DNA of 64,000 nucleotides from JAIQGF01 sp051006995 (GCA_051006995.1 JBPCSQ010000020.1:62001-126000); one strand, 5' to 3'. Counted from the stretch's first letter, positions 7,185 through 16,251 are shown. The notes: generated from the sequence alone by a model not told the origin. Numbers and translations are program-made.

Positions 7185-9230
7185 ATGAGATTCCATCGCG
7201 CGGGTCTTCTTGCCTCGATTGCGTTTTCCTTCGCCACTTGCGGTGCTCAACAAATGCCAAAGAACCAGCCGCCGGTGTGGAGCGCGAAGCCGGACATTGC
7301 CGCATTCGAGAAGGTCGAGAATGACCGAGTAGCAGGGGCGCAGCAAACCCTCGATCGCCTTCTTGGTGTCACCGGCGCAAGGACCGTCGAAAACACGCTC
7401 GTTCCTTATGACGAGGTGAACCGGCAGTTGAACACAGCGGGGTACCTTGCGAACGTTGTCGAGAAGTTGCACCCGGACAAGAATTTTCGCGATAGCGCTA
7501 GAGCCATCAAGGCAAAAATCAACAGCGTGCGAACTTCACTTTCGTTAAACCCGGCCGTCTATCGTGCCTTGGTCAGCATGGATGCGCAAAATGCCGATTC
7601 CGCTACCGGCTATTACGTGCAGCACGAGCTGCTGGAGTTCCGGCTGAACGGAGTAGACAAAGATGACGCAACTCGAGCCACGCTGAAAAAGCTTCGGGAG
7701 CAGCTCGCTCTAGATCAGACCATGTTTCAACGTAATATCATCGACGATGAAAAGTTCGTCGAGGCCACGCCGGATGAATTGGACGGCCTCCCGCAGGACT
7801 TCATCGAAAATCACAAACCCGGAGCCGACGGCAGAATTCGAATCCCAGCGAGGGACCCCGATGCATTCACAGTAATGAACTTCGCCAAGGACGATTCGCT
7901 TCGCCGCCGGCTCTGGGACGCCTCCCAAGATCGCGGCTACCCAAAGAACCGCGAGGTCCTGCTCAGGATGCTGCAGGCGCGCCATAAGATCGCGACTCTG
8001 CTGGGTTACCAGTCCTGGGCTGACTACCAAGCGGCCGACAAGATGATCAAGAGCGGCGCGAACATCGCGAGGTTTCTCGATGAGCTTCACGCCGCGTCGC
8101 GGCCCGTTGCCCAGCGCGAATTCGCTCTCGAACTGGCCGAGAAACGCAAGCTGGATGCCGACGCCAAAAAGATTTTCTCGTATGAATTCTTCCGCTTGTC
8201 GGAACTGGTGCGCCATGCTCAATATGGCTTCGACTCACAAAGTGTTCGCCCTTACCTGCCATACCCGGAAGTGAAGCAAGGCGTCATGAGCACCGCAGCG
8301 GCGCTCTTTCACGTCTCGTTCAAGCAAGAGATGAATGTACCGGCGTGGCATCAGTCCGTGGAAACCTGGGACGTGATTGACAACGGAAAAGCCATCGGCC
8401 GGTTCTATCTTGACCTGCATCCCCGTCCCGGAAAACGCTTAGGTGGCGCCATGTCGGTGCTCCTGGATGGGGTGCGCGGAAAACAACTGCCCGAAGGCGT
8501 TTTGCAATGCAATTTTCCCGAGCCCACTGCGACAGATCCCGGCTTGATGGACTACAACGATCTGGTTACGTTCTTTCATGAGTTTGGCCATCTGATGCAC
8601 CACATACTGGGCGGACAGCAGCCGTGGGCGGGCATCGGCGCAACGAGTGTCGAAACTGACTTCGTTGAGGTTCCTTCTCAAATGTTGGAGGAGTGGATGC
8701 TCAGTCCGCAAGTGCTTGCGTCTTTTGCGCGCCATTACAAAACGCACGAACCCATCCCCGCCGATCTCGTCCTCCGCATGAGACGTGCCCTTTCATTTGG
8801 CGCAGCAAATCTGGTTGAATTCCAGACCATGCTCGCCGCAGTCTCCTACGATCTGCATAAACAGAATCCCGAGAACATCGATCCCGATGCGACGATGATC
8901 AACGACATGCAGCGGTCCATGTTGCTGACCCCAGTTGCATCTGATGCCCACCGTTACGCAAATTTCGGCCATCTTGGCACGGGAGATTTTTCTTCCGCTT
9001 TTTACACTTATCTTTGGGACAGAGTCATCGCCGAGGACTTTTTCGAGCAATTTGCTCAGAACAACCTCCTGACCGGCGACGCTCCTCCGCGGTATCGCCG
9101 AACCGTGCTTGAGCCCGGTGGATCGATGCCCGCCAATGATCTGGTGAAGCACTTCCTCGGGCGTCCACAGAACACCATTGCTTTCCAACATTGGATGGAA
9201 AGGGAATTCAAGCCTGCGCCAAGCAACTGA
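7185..9230 (+). CDS. M3 family zinc oligopeptidase (thimet oligopeptidase-like), exported
   Basis: The product is 681 aa from the ATG at 7185, which has GGAG 10 bases upstream; the frame is open further 5' but without a good start. The N-terminus (MRFHRAGLLASIAFSFATCG) looks like an export signal, possibly a lipoprotein signal with Cys19. The metallopeptidase motif FFHEFGHLMHH puts the zinc ligands and catalytic Glu at H465-E466-F-G-H469, and the third ligand Glu should lie in the downstream VETDFVEVPSQMLEEW segment. These are hallmarks of M3 enzymes, which cut short peptides (about 5-20 residues). Total length fits the family. Periplasmic location is inferred from the signal. Codon use is less GC-biased than in genes before 7 kb. 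Confidence 0.92.
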   Translation: MRFHRAGLLASIAFSFATCGAQQMPKNQPPVWSAKPDIAAFEKVENDRVAGAQQTLDRLLGVTGARTVENTLVPYDEVNRQLNTAGYLANVVEKLHPDKNFRDSARAIKAKINSVRTSLSLNPAVYRALVSMDAQNADSATGYYVQHELLEFRLNGVDKDDATRATLKKLREQLALDQTMFQRNIIDDEKFVEATPDELDGLPQDFIENHKPGADGRIRIPARDPDAFTVMNFAKDDSLRRRLWDASQDRGYPKNREVLLRMLQARHKIATLLGYQSWADYQAADKMIKSGANIARFLDELHAASRPVAQREFALELAEKRKLDADAKKIFSYEFFRLSELVRHAQYGFDSQSVRPYLPYPEVKQGVMSTAAALFHVSFKQEMNVPAWHQSVETWDVIDNGKAIGRFYLDLHPRPGKRLGGAMSVLLDGVRGKQLPEGVLQCNFPEPTATDPGLMDYNDLVTFFHEFGHLMHHILGGQQPWAGIGATSVETDFVEVPSQMLEEWMLSPQVLASFARHYKTHEPIPADLVLRMRRALSFGAANLVEFQTMLAAVSYDLHKQNPENIDPDATMINDMQRSMLLTPVASDAHRYANFGHLGTGDFSSAFYTYLWDRVIAEDFFEQFAQNNLLTGDAPPRYRRTVLEPGGSMPANDLVKHFLGRPQNTIAFQHWMEREFKPAPSN

Positions 9231-9473
9231 AACGGTGGGTGCCGCACCCGAGCTGGGGCCCGGCCAAGGCTGCAGGCGCGATCAGGGGCGATTGATTCCC
9301 GGGCCTCGGCTAGCAACCTTAAGGCCAGTGTACCCAAGAAATTCATCGTGAAACCAGTAACCGATGCTATGCCAAGACGTCCATGTCAATGAGAAATAGG
9401 TCGGCGATTGCTTGATTTGAAGGCCGGGTAGAAGGCGCCCTGATGTGGCGGCTGCCGCCAACGGGAGGTGTCA
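9231..9473. other. intergenic gap with small GGGTGC hairpin
   Basis: The gap contains a GGGTGC-C-GCACCC palindrome at 9237-9249 just after the peptidase stop. The rest is low in recognisable signals until the GGGAGG ribosome site at 9463-9468 of the next gene. Confidence 0.35.
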
Positions 9474-10619
9474 TTGAGGAAAGTCAGTACCGCAATCATT
9501 TCAACGTTCTTCACTCTGGTGTTGGTTGTACATTCCTGCCCGGCCGGAGCTCAGGCACCACCGCAAGTTGTTTTTGAAGACGTCACCTCCGTCTACCACA
9601 TGACGAATGTGGGCAAAGACATTTACGGCTTCATCGCCCCAGAACCCAAAGCACCCATCGTAAGCGGGAACTCCGTCGCCATCCTTGGTTCGGAGGCGGT
9701 GCTGGTGGTCGATTCCGGTCATTTCCCGGCGCTCACGCAACGCATGATTGCGGACATCAAGAGCAAAACCGGCAAGCCGGTCCGTTACCTGGTCAACACG
9801 CACTGGCACGACGATCACAATACCGGCAACTCGGTCTACGCGGCCGCATTTCCAGGGGTAGACATCATCAGCACTCCGTTTACCCGCGACGCCATGAACG
9901 CGTACACCGCGAAAGCCTTGCAGATGGAGCAGGCCCAGTATCCGAAGTACCCGGAGCTGGTCCAGAAGATTCTGCAAACTGGGAAGCACTCCGACGGCAC
10001 GCCCCTGACGGAAGTCGACAAAGTGGTTTTTGCAGACCTAATCGATGTGGTTACCAAGTACCTTCCGCAACTCAAAGAGGCGCGCTTCCTGGGACCCAAT
10101 GTGACCTTCACCAACCAGTTGAGCGTCGATCTCGGCGGGCGGGAAGTGAAGGTATTTTGGCTGGGCAACGCCAATACGGCGGGCGATGCGGTGGTTTACG
10201 TTCCTGATCAAAAATTATTGATCACAGGCGACATCCTGGTCTGGCCCGCGCCTTACGCCACCACTTCTTATATTGGCAGCTGGGTCAACGTACTCGACAA
10301 GTTGCTGGCGATGGACGTTTCCGTCATCGTTCCGGGTCATGGTCCGGTCATGCACGACAAAACGTACATGAAAACAGTGCGCCAGCTTCTGGTTGATTTG
10401 AATGACCAGGTCAAGCAAGGGATCGCGCAGGGCCTTTCCCTCGAGCAGGTCAAGAAGAAAGTCACCCTGCAGTCCTACAAAGACGAGTTGACGCGGGGAA
10501 TCCCAGAGCGCGTCTATGCCTGGGATAATTACTTCATGCCGGCGGTCGAGAGCGCATGGAATGAACAAAAAGGTATCCCCATAGACGAGAATCCGTTTCC
10601 ACCGCCGGCAAAGAAGTGA
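9474..10619 (+). CDS. secreted metallo-beta-lactamase-fold hydrolase
   Basis: I chose TTG at 9474 because GGGAGG ends 5 bases before it; a GTG at 9468 is in frame but lies inside that ribosome site. The 381-aa product has a signal peptide (AIISTFFTLVLVVHSCPAGA) and an MBL core with H110-W-H112-D-D114-H115 as the zinc motif, then a VPDQKLLITGDILVWPAPY strand with the metal-bridging Asp, and VPGHGPV. A C-terminal helical tail precedes the stop. The family includes quorum-quenching lactonases, subclass B3-like lactamases and sulfatase-like hydrolases. The substrate cannot be told from sequence. A hairpin terminator follows. Confidence 0.85.
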   Translation: MRKVSTAIISTFFTLVLVVHSCPAGAQAPPQVVFEDVTSVYHMTNVGKDIYGFIAPEPKAPIVSGNSVAILGSEAVLVVDSGHFPALTQRMIADIKSKTGKPVRYLVNTHWHDDHNTGNSVYAAAFPGVDIISTPFTRDAMNAYTAKALQMEQAQYPKYPELVQKILQTGKHSDGTPLTEVDKVVFADLIDVVTKYLPQLKEARFLGPNVTFTNQLSVDLGGREVKVFWLGNANTAGDAVVYVPDQKLLITGDILVWPAPYATTSYIGSWVNVLDKLLAMDVSVIVPGHGPVMHDKTYMKTVRQLLVDLNDQVKQGIAQGLSLEQVKKKVTLQSYKDELTRGIPERVYAWDNYFMPAVESAWNEQKGIPIDENPFPPPAKK

Positions 10620-10677
10620 AGGCACATGGCTGCGTTGGTGAGATATATGGCGCAGGCACGTTGGGCGGGCTTGCGTG

Positions 10678-10710
10678 GTGGGTGGCCCACCCTTCATCTT
10701 TTCTTTTCTT
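10678..10710 (+). terminator. probable intrinsic terminator (CCCAC-type hairpin)
   Basis: GTGGG-TGG-CCCAC at 10678-10690 is followed by the T/C-rich CCTTCATCTTTTCTTTTC. The stem is short. It belongs to the same CCCACCC hairpin family seen at 13511 and 17420. Confidence 0.5.
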
Positions 10711-10785
10711 CGCATGCGCTATCGAATTGTTATCCACATAACGCGTACCAGTTTCCGGCTCTGGGGGCTCGCGGGGCCTACCGGC

Positions 10786-11121
10786 TTATCGCAATATACT
10801 CAAGCCTGAGTCACTCTTTCCCCCATACGGTTCTAGGGGAGTAGCAATTATTCGATCCAGCAAAAATGTGCATATCAACAAGACGGGGAACCACATTAAG
10901 AGCACCGCAACCAAGAGCCGCCACCCCCGAACGCCCAAAAGAACAAAAAGCAGCAGCGTTAGCACTGTGCTACCCAGGCCTACCGCCTGACCGTACCACC
11001 GTGCGAACTGTAACTCGCGCGAGCAAGATGGACATATCCAAGGTTTGCCAGCTTTGTACTCATTCTTCGGCATCTTAGCGTGGCAAAACGGACATCTCGG
11101 TATTTTCTCGATTATTCCCAT
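10786..11121 (-). CDS. small zinc-ribbon membrane protein
   Basis: The 111-aa product begins with two CxxC knuckles (CPFCHAKMPKNEYKAGKPW then CPSC), a rubredoxin-like zinc ribbon of about 35 residues. Two membrane helices follow (about 51-67 and 70-90: STVLTLLLFVLLGVRGW and LLVAVLLMWFPVLLICTFLL). The cytoplasmic ribbon plus hairpin anchor suggests a small regulatory or scaffold protein. I do not recognise a named family. The gene sits alone, and its surroundings are conspicuously AT-richer than the rest of the window. No clear Shine-Dalgarno precedes the ATG at 11121. Confidence 0.7.
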   Translation of the reverse strand: MGIIEKIPRCPFCHAKMPKNEYKAGKPWICPSCSRELQFARWYGQAVGLGSTVLTLLLFVLLGVRGWRLLVAVLLMWFPVLLICTFLLDRIIATPLEPYGGKSDSGLSILR

Positions 11122-11223
11122 GAATAGCGTGAATATCGCTGCTCTAGCTGTTCCAGTCCGTTTCTTTCTTGAACTCTACTTCCCCTATTGTGATCGGAAT
11201 GAGCCAGAGACTTCGAGCAAAAT

Positions 11224-11241
11224 TGTGGAAATTTTGTGACG
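11224..11241. repeat. 18-bp direct repeat, copy 2
   Basis: This copy is identical to 7015-7032 (TGTGGAAATTTTGTGACG). The two copies lie 4.2 kb apart in the same orientation and flank the lower-GC block. Confidence 0.65.
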
Positions 11242-11251
11242 AGGTCGCTCA

Positions 11252-11303
11252 GCGGCTAAAGCCGCCGTCAGAGGCGCCGTTACGGCACGGCTAAAGCCGT
11301 GCC
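11252..11303. repeat. tandem GGCTAAAGCC hairpins
   Basis: GCGGCT-AA-AGCCGC (11252-11265) and GGCACGGCT-AA-AGCCGTGCC (11284-11303, 9-bp perfect arms) are two hairpins with the same loop and different stem ends. This type of short interspersed palindrome is common in large soil-bacterium genomes. It probably acts at RNA level or is a miniature non-autonomous repeat. Confidence 0.7.
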
Positions 11304-11493
11304 CTTCCCGAGTTCTTTTTGGGGTCACCGCGCTGATTGCACTTGTTTCGGGGCTTGCTCACCTACGCCGTTGACACTCGTCCCAGGCAGCGCGTACGCT
11401 TGCCTCACTTCCAAAACCGAGGCTGTTGCACGAGGAGCCTCATTCATCCGGAATAAATCCAAACGAAGGACTCTACTGGAGGTCGCAAACTGT

Positions 11494-12249
11494 ATGCGTA
11501 AACCGTTTCTCGTGCTGGTTCTTGTCTGTTTAACTACGGCGCTGGCCGCCGCCCAAGCGCCGCCGGCCAGTGTCTGTGAGGTCCACATCAACAAGGTCAA
11601 GCCGGGCATGACGGCGCAGTACGAAGCCGGTCGCGCCAAGCACATGGCCTGGCACAAATCGCAGAACGATAGATGGTCGTGGGAGACCTGGGAGATCACG
11701 ACCGGCGAAAACACCGGCAATTACCTGATCGCCAGCTGCGGTCACACCTGGAAAGATTTCGACGCGCGCGAAAAGTTCAATGTCGCGGACAGCGCGAACG
11801 CGAACGCCACGATGGGAAACGCGCTGGCCGGAGAGACCATGACGTATTACACGGTCCGGCCGGACCTGGGCACGCCGAGCAAGACGACCACGCCGCCTGC
11901 CTACCTGAGCGTGATCCACTTCCATTTGAAGCCGGAGGGAATCGCGGACTTCAATGATTCAGTGAAGAAGATCTCCTCGGCGATGTCGAAGGCGGACGAC
12001 CGGCCATCAACGTGGTATTCACTGGCCAACGGCGGACGAGGCCCAGAGGCGGTACTGGTGCAGGAACGCAAGAGTATCGGCGACCTGGCGAGTTCGTCGC
12101 CGAAAACCATGGAGCAGATCCTGCAGGAGGCCTATGGTGAACAGGGCGCAACGATTCTGAACACTGTGCGCAAGGGCTACTACAGCTCGAATTCCGAACT
12201 GCTGCACTTCCGGCCAGACCTCAGCTACATGGCGCCAGCGGCGAAATAG
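11494..12249 (+). CDS. secreted protein, possible dimeric alpha/beta-barrel fold
   Basis: The product is 251 aa from the ATG at 11494, with GGAGGT ending 10 bases upstream. The signal peptide is MRKPFLVLVLVCLTTALAAA with cleavage probably after Ala-Gln-Ala. The mature protein seems to hold two similar halves: SVCEVHINKVKPGMTAQYEA near 30-50 and AYLSVIHFHLKPEGIADFND near 135-155. Each looks like the first strand and helix of an antibiotic-monooxygenase/NIPSNAP-like ferredoxin fold. No catalytic residues are recognised. The N-terminus resembles the truncated protein at the left window edge, so the two may be related secreted orphans. Confidence 0.7.
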   Translation: MRKPFLVLVLVCLTTALAAAQAPPASVCEVHINKVKPGMTAQYEAGRAKHMAWHKSQNDRWSWETWEITTGENTGNYLIASCGHTWKDFDAREKFNVADSANANATMGNALAGETMTYYTVRPDLGTPSKTTTPPAYLSVIHFHLKPEGIADFNDSVKKISSAMSKADDRPSTWYSLANGGRGPEAVLVQERKSIGDLASSSPKTMEQILQEAYGEQGATILNTVRKGYYSSNSELLHFRPDLSYMAPAAK

Positions 12250-12375
12250 TAAGGACCGAACCTTTGAGCCCTGCCTTGGCGTCAATTGCCGGGGTGGGGC
12301 TCGATACTTCTACTTTTGACAATCACCCTACGCATCTGGATGGAATTGGCAGCGAGACGCGGCGCGCGAATGCGC

Positions 12376-13350
12376 TCAGGTTGACGCCACTTCACTCACG
12401 GTAGCGACCGCCTGCTGTTGAATGGCGAGGTCGTCGCCGAAGCCGCCCAGCCAATGGACGTCCGGCTCGCGGCGGAACCACGTGATCTGCCGCTTGGCGT
12501 AGTTGCGGTGCGACTGCTGCGCGGCCCAGATGGCGAGCTTCAGGTCTACCTCGCCGCAGAGGTATTGCGCCGCCTGCTTGTAGCCCAGAGACGACAGCGC
12601 CCACGCGCCGGGATATTTCTCCATCAGCCGCTTGGTTTCGTCGACCAAACCGGCGTCGAACATGGCGCGGGCGCGCTGGTTGATGCGCGTGTAGAGCGCG
12701 TTGCGATCGGGGTTCAGTCCGATGCGCAGAATGTGGATACCTTGCAGCGGATCGCGGCCGCGCTGCCACAGCTCGCTCATGCGCTCGCGCGAGGCCAGGC
12801 AGACTTCAATGGCGCGAATCACTTTGGGCGTGTCGTTGGGATGGATGTTGGCCGCCGACTTGGGATCGAGCCGCGCCAGGATGCGTTGCAGCCACACGGC
12901 GCCGCGCTGCCGGGCGCGCGCCCGCAGCCGCTCGCGCAGTTCTTCCGAACGTTCCGGTCCGGGAAAAAGCCCTTCGAGCAGCGCGCGCAGGTAGAGCCCG
13001 GTGCCTCCGACCACGATCGGCAGCCGCCCCCGGCTCTTAATTTCTTCCAGCACTTCGCGAGCGCGGCGGGCATACTCGCCGGCGGTCATGTAGTGGGTGG
13101 GGTCCATGATGTCGAGCAGATGATGGGGAGCGCGGGCGCGCTCGGCCGCCGAAGGTTTCGCGGTGCCGATTTCAAAGTCGCGGTAGATGGCGACGGAGTC
13201 GCAGTTGACGATCTCGCCGCCGAAGCGCTCGGCCAGCGCCAGCGAGAGCGCGGTTTTGCCGCTGCCGGTAGGGCCGACGAGGGCGACCAGCAACGGGGTC
13301 CCCGGCACGCGCCGGTTTTGCGCGGGACGTGGTGCGAGCCGCGGCTCCAT
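12376..13350 (-). CDS. miaA: tRNA dimethylallyltransferase
   Basis: The 324-aa enzyme transfers a dimethylallyl group from DMAPP to N6 of A37 in tRNAs reading UNN codons. The P-loop GPTGSGKTALSLALAERFGG (about 26-45) is followed by IVNCDSVAIYRDFEIGTAKP, the DSxQxY-like region; here Ala replaces the usual Gln (DSVAIY). VVGGTGLYLRALLEGLFPGP and the C-terminal SLGYKQAAQYLCGE segment also match. Length is normal. Its ATG directly abuts the TGA of the 41-aa membrane protein upstream, so the two are translationally coupled. HflX and Hfq, common partners elsewhere, are absent here. Confidence 0.95.
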   Translation of the reverse strand: MEPRLAPRPAQNRRVPGTPLLVALVGPTGSGKTALSLALAERFGGEIVNCDSVAIYRDFEIGTAKPSAAERARAPHHLLDIMDPTHYMTAGEYARRAREVLEEIKSRGRLPIVVGGTGLYLRALLEGLFPGPERSEELRERLRARARQRGAVWLQRILARLDPKSAANIHPNDTPKVIRAIEVCLASRERMSELWQRGRDPLQGIHILRIGLNPDRNALYTRINQRARAMFDAGLVDETKRLMEKYPGAWALSSLGYKQAAQYLCGEVDLKLAIWAAQQSHRNYAKRQITWFRREPDVHWLGGFGDDLAIQQQAVATVSEVAST

Positions 13351-13476
13351 TCAGCGCGCGCTCCAGGGAATGATGCGGCCCCAGCGCACGAGGATCATGA
13401 GCGCGAGCATGGCGGCGATGACGATGAGGCCAATGGTTTCGGCGCTCAGCGCACGCTGCTTGGGGTCGTCGGGCAC
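13351..13476 (-). CDS. 41-residue single-helix membrane protein upstream of miaA
   Basis: From the GTG at 13474-13476 the product is MPDDPKQRALSAETIGLIVI followed by AAMLALMILVRWGRIIPWSAR: a short polar head, one membrane helix and a basic tail, giving an N-out or N-in single-pass peptide. The stop TGA is immediately followed by the miaA ATG. On the minus strand TACAAT lies only 6 bases before the GTG, so the mRNA would be leaderless. Coupling to miaA and the clean helix make it likely to be real, though no family is recognised. The longer frame from 13572 reads through a repeat and is less likely. Confidence 0.55.
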   Translation of the reverse strand: MPDDPKQRALSAETIGLIVIAAMLALMILVRWGRIIPWSAR

Positions 13477-13482
13477 GGGGAC

Positions 13483-13488
13483 ATTGTA
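13483..13488 (-). promoter_or_regulatory. candidate -10 element for leaderless 41-aa gene/miaA
   Basis: The minus strand reads TACAAT, then GTCCCC, then the GTG start. Transcription would begin at or within a base or two of the start codon. No convincing -35 is visible. Confidence 0.35.
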
Positions 13489-13510
13489 GCGGCTCAGGGG
13501 GAGGGAATAT

Positions 13511-13548
13511 CCCACCCTCGTTCCAAAGCCCGGAGCGACAAGGGTGGG
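13511..13548. repeat. CCCACCCT hairpin repeat
   Basis: CCCACCCT (13511-13518) and AGGGTGGG (13541-13548) are perfect inverted arms around a 22-base loop. It lies downstream of the kinase gene and may help end its transcript. Related CCCACCC hairpins occur at 10678 and 17420. Confidence 0.65.
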
Positions 13549-13575
13549 GCAACTGCGAGTGCGCGTGTGCACGCG

Positions 13576-16251
13576 CTACTTCTTCAGACCCTCGGTGAAG
13601 TTGGTGACCACGGTGACAGACTGGCTGACCTGCTGGGCGACGCGGTTCAGAAGGATTTTCTTGGAATCGGGTGAGATGTCCCACACGATGTTGGGGGCAG
13701 ACCATGTGCTGGGCAACATCTGGGCGGCGCCGAACTGCAGCGCATCGGCGGAGTAGCTGACCGGCACGGAAACGAAGTTCAGGTTGAGATCGAAATAGAA
13801 GAGCTCCTTGCCGTCCCTGCTCCACCCCGGGAGTTGTCCTCCATTGGCCGAAACCTGCCACTTGCCCTGGCCGCCGCCGAAAGGCACGACATAGATCTCG
13901 TTGGTGCCGGATTCGACGGACTGATACGCCAGCCAATGCCCGTCGGGCGAGAGATCTGCGCTGTTGCCGCGCGGTAGCACCTGGGATGGCTTGCGTTCGC
14001 CCTGAAGAGGGAGAGCCCAGACGGTTGCGGTCACGCCTTCGCGCCGGGAGTACAGCAGGTATTTGCCGTCACGCGACCAGCAGTCCACCGCGAGTTGCTG
14101 GTCGTTTCCAGACATCAGCGTTTCTTCCCCACCGCTGCCGTCCGAGCGCCGGCGGTAGATATTCCAGCGGCCCTCCCGATTGGAAACGTAGGCGATCCAC
14201 TGACCGTCGGGCGACCACGCCGGGAAGACGTTAGCGACAGGTCCGAACGTCAAACGCGTACGCACGCCGCGCGCCAAGTCGAGGACCCAAATATCATTGG
14301 CGCCGGAATCAATCTGCAGCGCTATGCGGTCGCCCTGGGGCGAGAGCCGTGCGCTTTGCAAGTTCGAGACTTTATCCGCGATGACGGTGGCCTGCTTGGT
14401 CGCCCGGTCATACCACACGAGTTGGAGATCGCCGGTGCTGCCCGTGCCGAAGATCAACAATCCACCATCGGAGGCGGAAGCATCCATGTGCCACGTGCTG
14501 GAATCGTTCATCACACCCCGGGCGACGATGCGTGGTTCGCCGCTCAGAGTCCCTTTGCCTGGGTCGAAAGCCTGCGCCAGCAGTTGGTCTCCGCGCGCGA
14601 ACATCAGAAAGCCGTCGGCATAGATGGCGTTCGACTGCGAGCGAAGCAGCAGGCGATTTTCACGGCCGTCGAGCGAAGCGTAGTAAAGGGCGTTGTTCGC
14701 GGCCTTCGAGGTATCGTGATGGATGGCGAGGTAGAGGAAATGTTTTCCGTCGGGGAGGATGAAAGGCCAGCGATGCGAAGTATGCAAGTTCGCGTCAAGT
14801 TTGGTGACCGGCGCCGGATTTCCTCCGCCGGAGGAGACGCGCATGATGGGCGCCGAGACGAGCGGCGAGAACAGAATCATTCCTCCCGGACCCCAGGCGC
14901 CTCCGCGGCCAAGCTGCGCATCGGCGACAACCACAGCGGAGCCGCCAGTGATATCAATGGTCTTCAGCTTGCCGTCGGCAAAAAACCCGAGCGAGCGGCC
15001 GTCGGGAGACCAGAAGGGAAACGTGGCGCCGTCGGTGTCGGCGAGAGGATGTGCCTCCAGCGAGTTCATGGGCCGGACCCAGAGCGCGATCTTGCCGTCG
15101 CTGCCGGTGGCGGTGAATGCGGCCTGCGTACCGTCAGGCGAAAGCACGGGCGGGCCGGCAGAATCTCCGCTGAGATTCAGCGTGGTTTTTTCCGGAGGAT
15201 TGATGGCGGTGCGAATCGAGGGCACCGACTTGGCTGGACGGGAAAGAAGCGCGCCCAGCGCGGCGAGGAGTAACGCTAAGACAGCCACCGTCCACACAAG
15301 CTGCCCGCGACGGCTCTTTTCCCTGGCCGGAGCCGGCAAGGCGCCGGCGACGCCCGACTTGCCCGAAGCGATCCATTGCAACTGAATACGAATGTCGTGC
15401 GCGGTCTGATAGCGCTCGTCGGGACTCTTTTGCAGGCAGGTGGTGACTACGTGCTCGAACGCGGACGGAGTCAGAGGCTGGCTGGCAGTGATCGGCTCCG
15501 GATCGCTCTCCAGAATTGAAGACGCGAGAGAAATCTGGCTTTTGCCATGGAAAGCGCGTTTGCCGGTCGCCATTTCATAGAGCACGGCGCCAAAGGCGAA
15601 AATGTCGGAACGCGGGTCGGCCTCTTTGCCCTCGATCTGCTCCGGCGACATGTACTGAATGGTGCCGACGATGCTTCCGGCGGTAGTCAGCGGGCTGAGC
15701 GGGCTGGGGCCGCTGGTGGTGCGCGCCGCGGTGAAGGAAGGCGCGGTGCCGGATGGAGCGCTCGCGGTCTGTGCCAGCAAAGGCTTGGCCAGGCCGAAAT
15801 CCATGAGCTTGGCGCCGGCGGGTGTCAGCATGATGTTGGCGGGCTTCAGGTCGCGGTGCACGATGCCCTGGCGGTGCGCCGCCGCCAGCGCTTCAGCGAT
15901 GGCGCTGCCGATTTTGAGAATGTCGTTCAGCGGCAGAGCGCCTTTGCGCAGGCGTTCTGCCAGGTTTTCGCCTTCGAGAAGCTCCATGACCAGGTAATCG
16001 GCGCCGTCCTGCGATCCGATGTCGTAGAGATGGCAGATGTGCGGATGGTTGAGCGCGGAAATGGCCCGCGCCTCCCGCTCCATGCGCTCCTTGAGCTCCG
16101 GCGAAGAAGCAAGGTGGGAAGCAAGAACCTTGATCGCCACACGGCGATTCAGGCGGGTATCGAGAGCGCAGTAAACTTCGCCCATTCCGCCTTCACCGAG
16201 TGGAGACTGAACTTCGTAAGGGCCAAGTTTGGAACCAGTGGTGAGGGGCAT
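13576..16251 (-). CDS. Hanks-type Ser/Thr kinase fused to TolB-like beta-propeller
   Basis: The 891-aa product has a full kinase domain: a glycine loop LGEGGMGEVY (18-27), ATP Lys41, H132-R-D134 with LKPANIM, D151-F-G, and the MSPEQ loop near 201. A membrane helix at about 317-337 (QLVWTVAVLALLLAALGALL) separates it from an extracytoplasmic WD40/PD40 propeller, recognised by repeated LSPDGT, WSPDGRS, WSPDGQWIAYVS, LSPDGHWLAYQS and WSRDGKELFY blades. The kinase should phosphorylate cytoplasmic Ser/Thr targets in response to a signal sensed by the propeller. This architecture is typical of Acidobacteriota. ATG at 16251; minus-strand TATAAT lies 13 bases upstream. The ligand and the targets are unknown. 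Confidence 0.95.
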   Translation of the reverse strand: MPLTTGSKLGPYEVQSPLGEGGMGEVYCALDTRLNRRVAIKVLASHLASSPELKERMEREARAISALNHPHICHLYDIGSQDGADYLVMELLEGENLAERLRKGALPLNDILKIGSAIAEALAAAHRQGIVHRDLKPANIMLTPAGAKLMDFGLAKPLLAQTASAPSGTAPSFTAARTTSGPSPLSPLTTAGSIVGTIQYMSPEQIEGKEADPRSDIFAFGAVLYEMATGKRAFHGKSQISLASSILESDPEPITASQPLTPSAFEHVVTTCLQKSPDERYQTAHDIRIQLQWIASGKSGVAGALPAPAREKSRRGQLVWTVAVLALLLAALGALLSRPAKSVPSIRTAINPPEKTTLNLSGDSAGPPVLSPDGTQAAFTATGSDGKIALWVRPMNSLEAHPLADTDGATFPFWSPDGRSLGFFADGKLKTIDITGGSAVVVADAQLGRGGAWGPGGMILFSPLVSAPIMRVSSGGGNPAPVTKLDANLHTSHRWPFILPDGKHFLYLAIHHDTSKAANNALYYASLDGRENRLLLRSQSNAIYADGFLMFARGDQLLAQAFDPGKGTLSGEPRIVARGVMNDSSTWHMDASASDGGLLIFGTGSTGDLQLVWYDRATKQATVIADKVSNLQSARLSPQGDRIALQIDSGANDIWVLDLARGVRTRLTFGPVANVFPAWSPDGQWIAYVSNREGRWNIYRRRSDGSGGEETLMSGNDQQLAVDCWSRDGKYLLYSRREGVTATVWALPLQGERKPSQVLPRGNSADLSPDGHWLAYQSVESGTNEIYVVPFGGGQGKWQVSANGGQLPGWSRDGKELFYFDLNLNFVSVPVSYSADALQFGAAQMLPSTWSAPNIVWDISPDSKKILLNRVAQQVSQSVTVVTNFTEGLKK

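Larger units (their letters stand above)
11122..11493. other. intergenic region with repeats and GGCTAAAGCC hairpins
   Basis: This 372-base gap contains the second copy of the 18-bp direct repeat (11224-11241), two GGCTAAAGCC hairpins (11252-11303), a TTGACA at 11371-11376 without a good -10 partner, and the GGAGGT ribosome site (11478-11483) of the next gene. The longer frame that opens at 11299 is unlikely to be coding before the ATG at 11494. Confidence 0.4.

Noticed and set aside
10730..10738. TTATCCACA, perfect DnaA box
   Set aside because: A single 9-mer is expected about once per 64 kb on both strands by chance; without a cluster here it is not taken as an origin signal.
13477..13572. 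longer start for the 41-aa membrane protein
   Set aside because: The extra 32 codons are repeat-derived (CCCACCCT hairpin) and lack a ribosome site.
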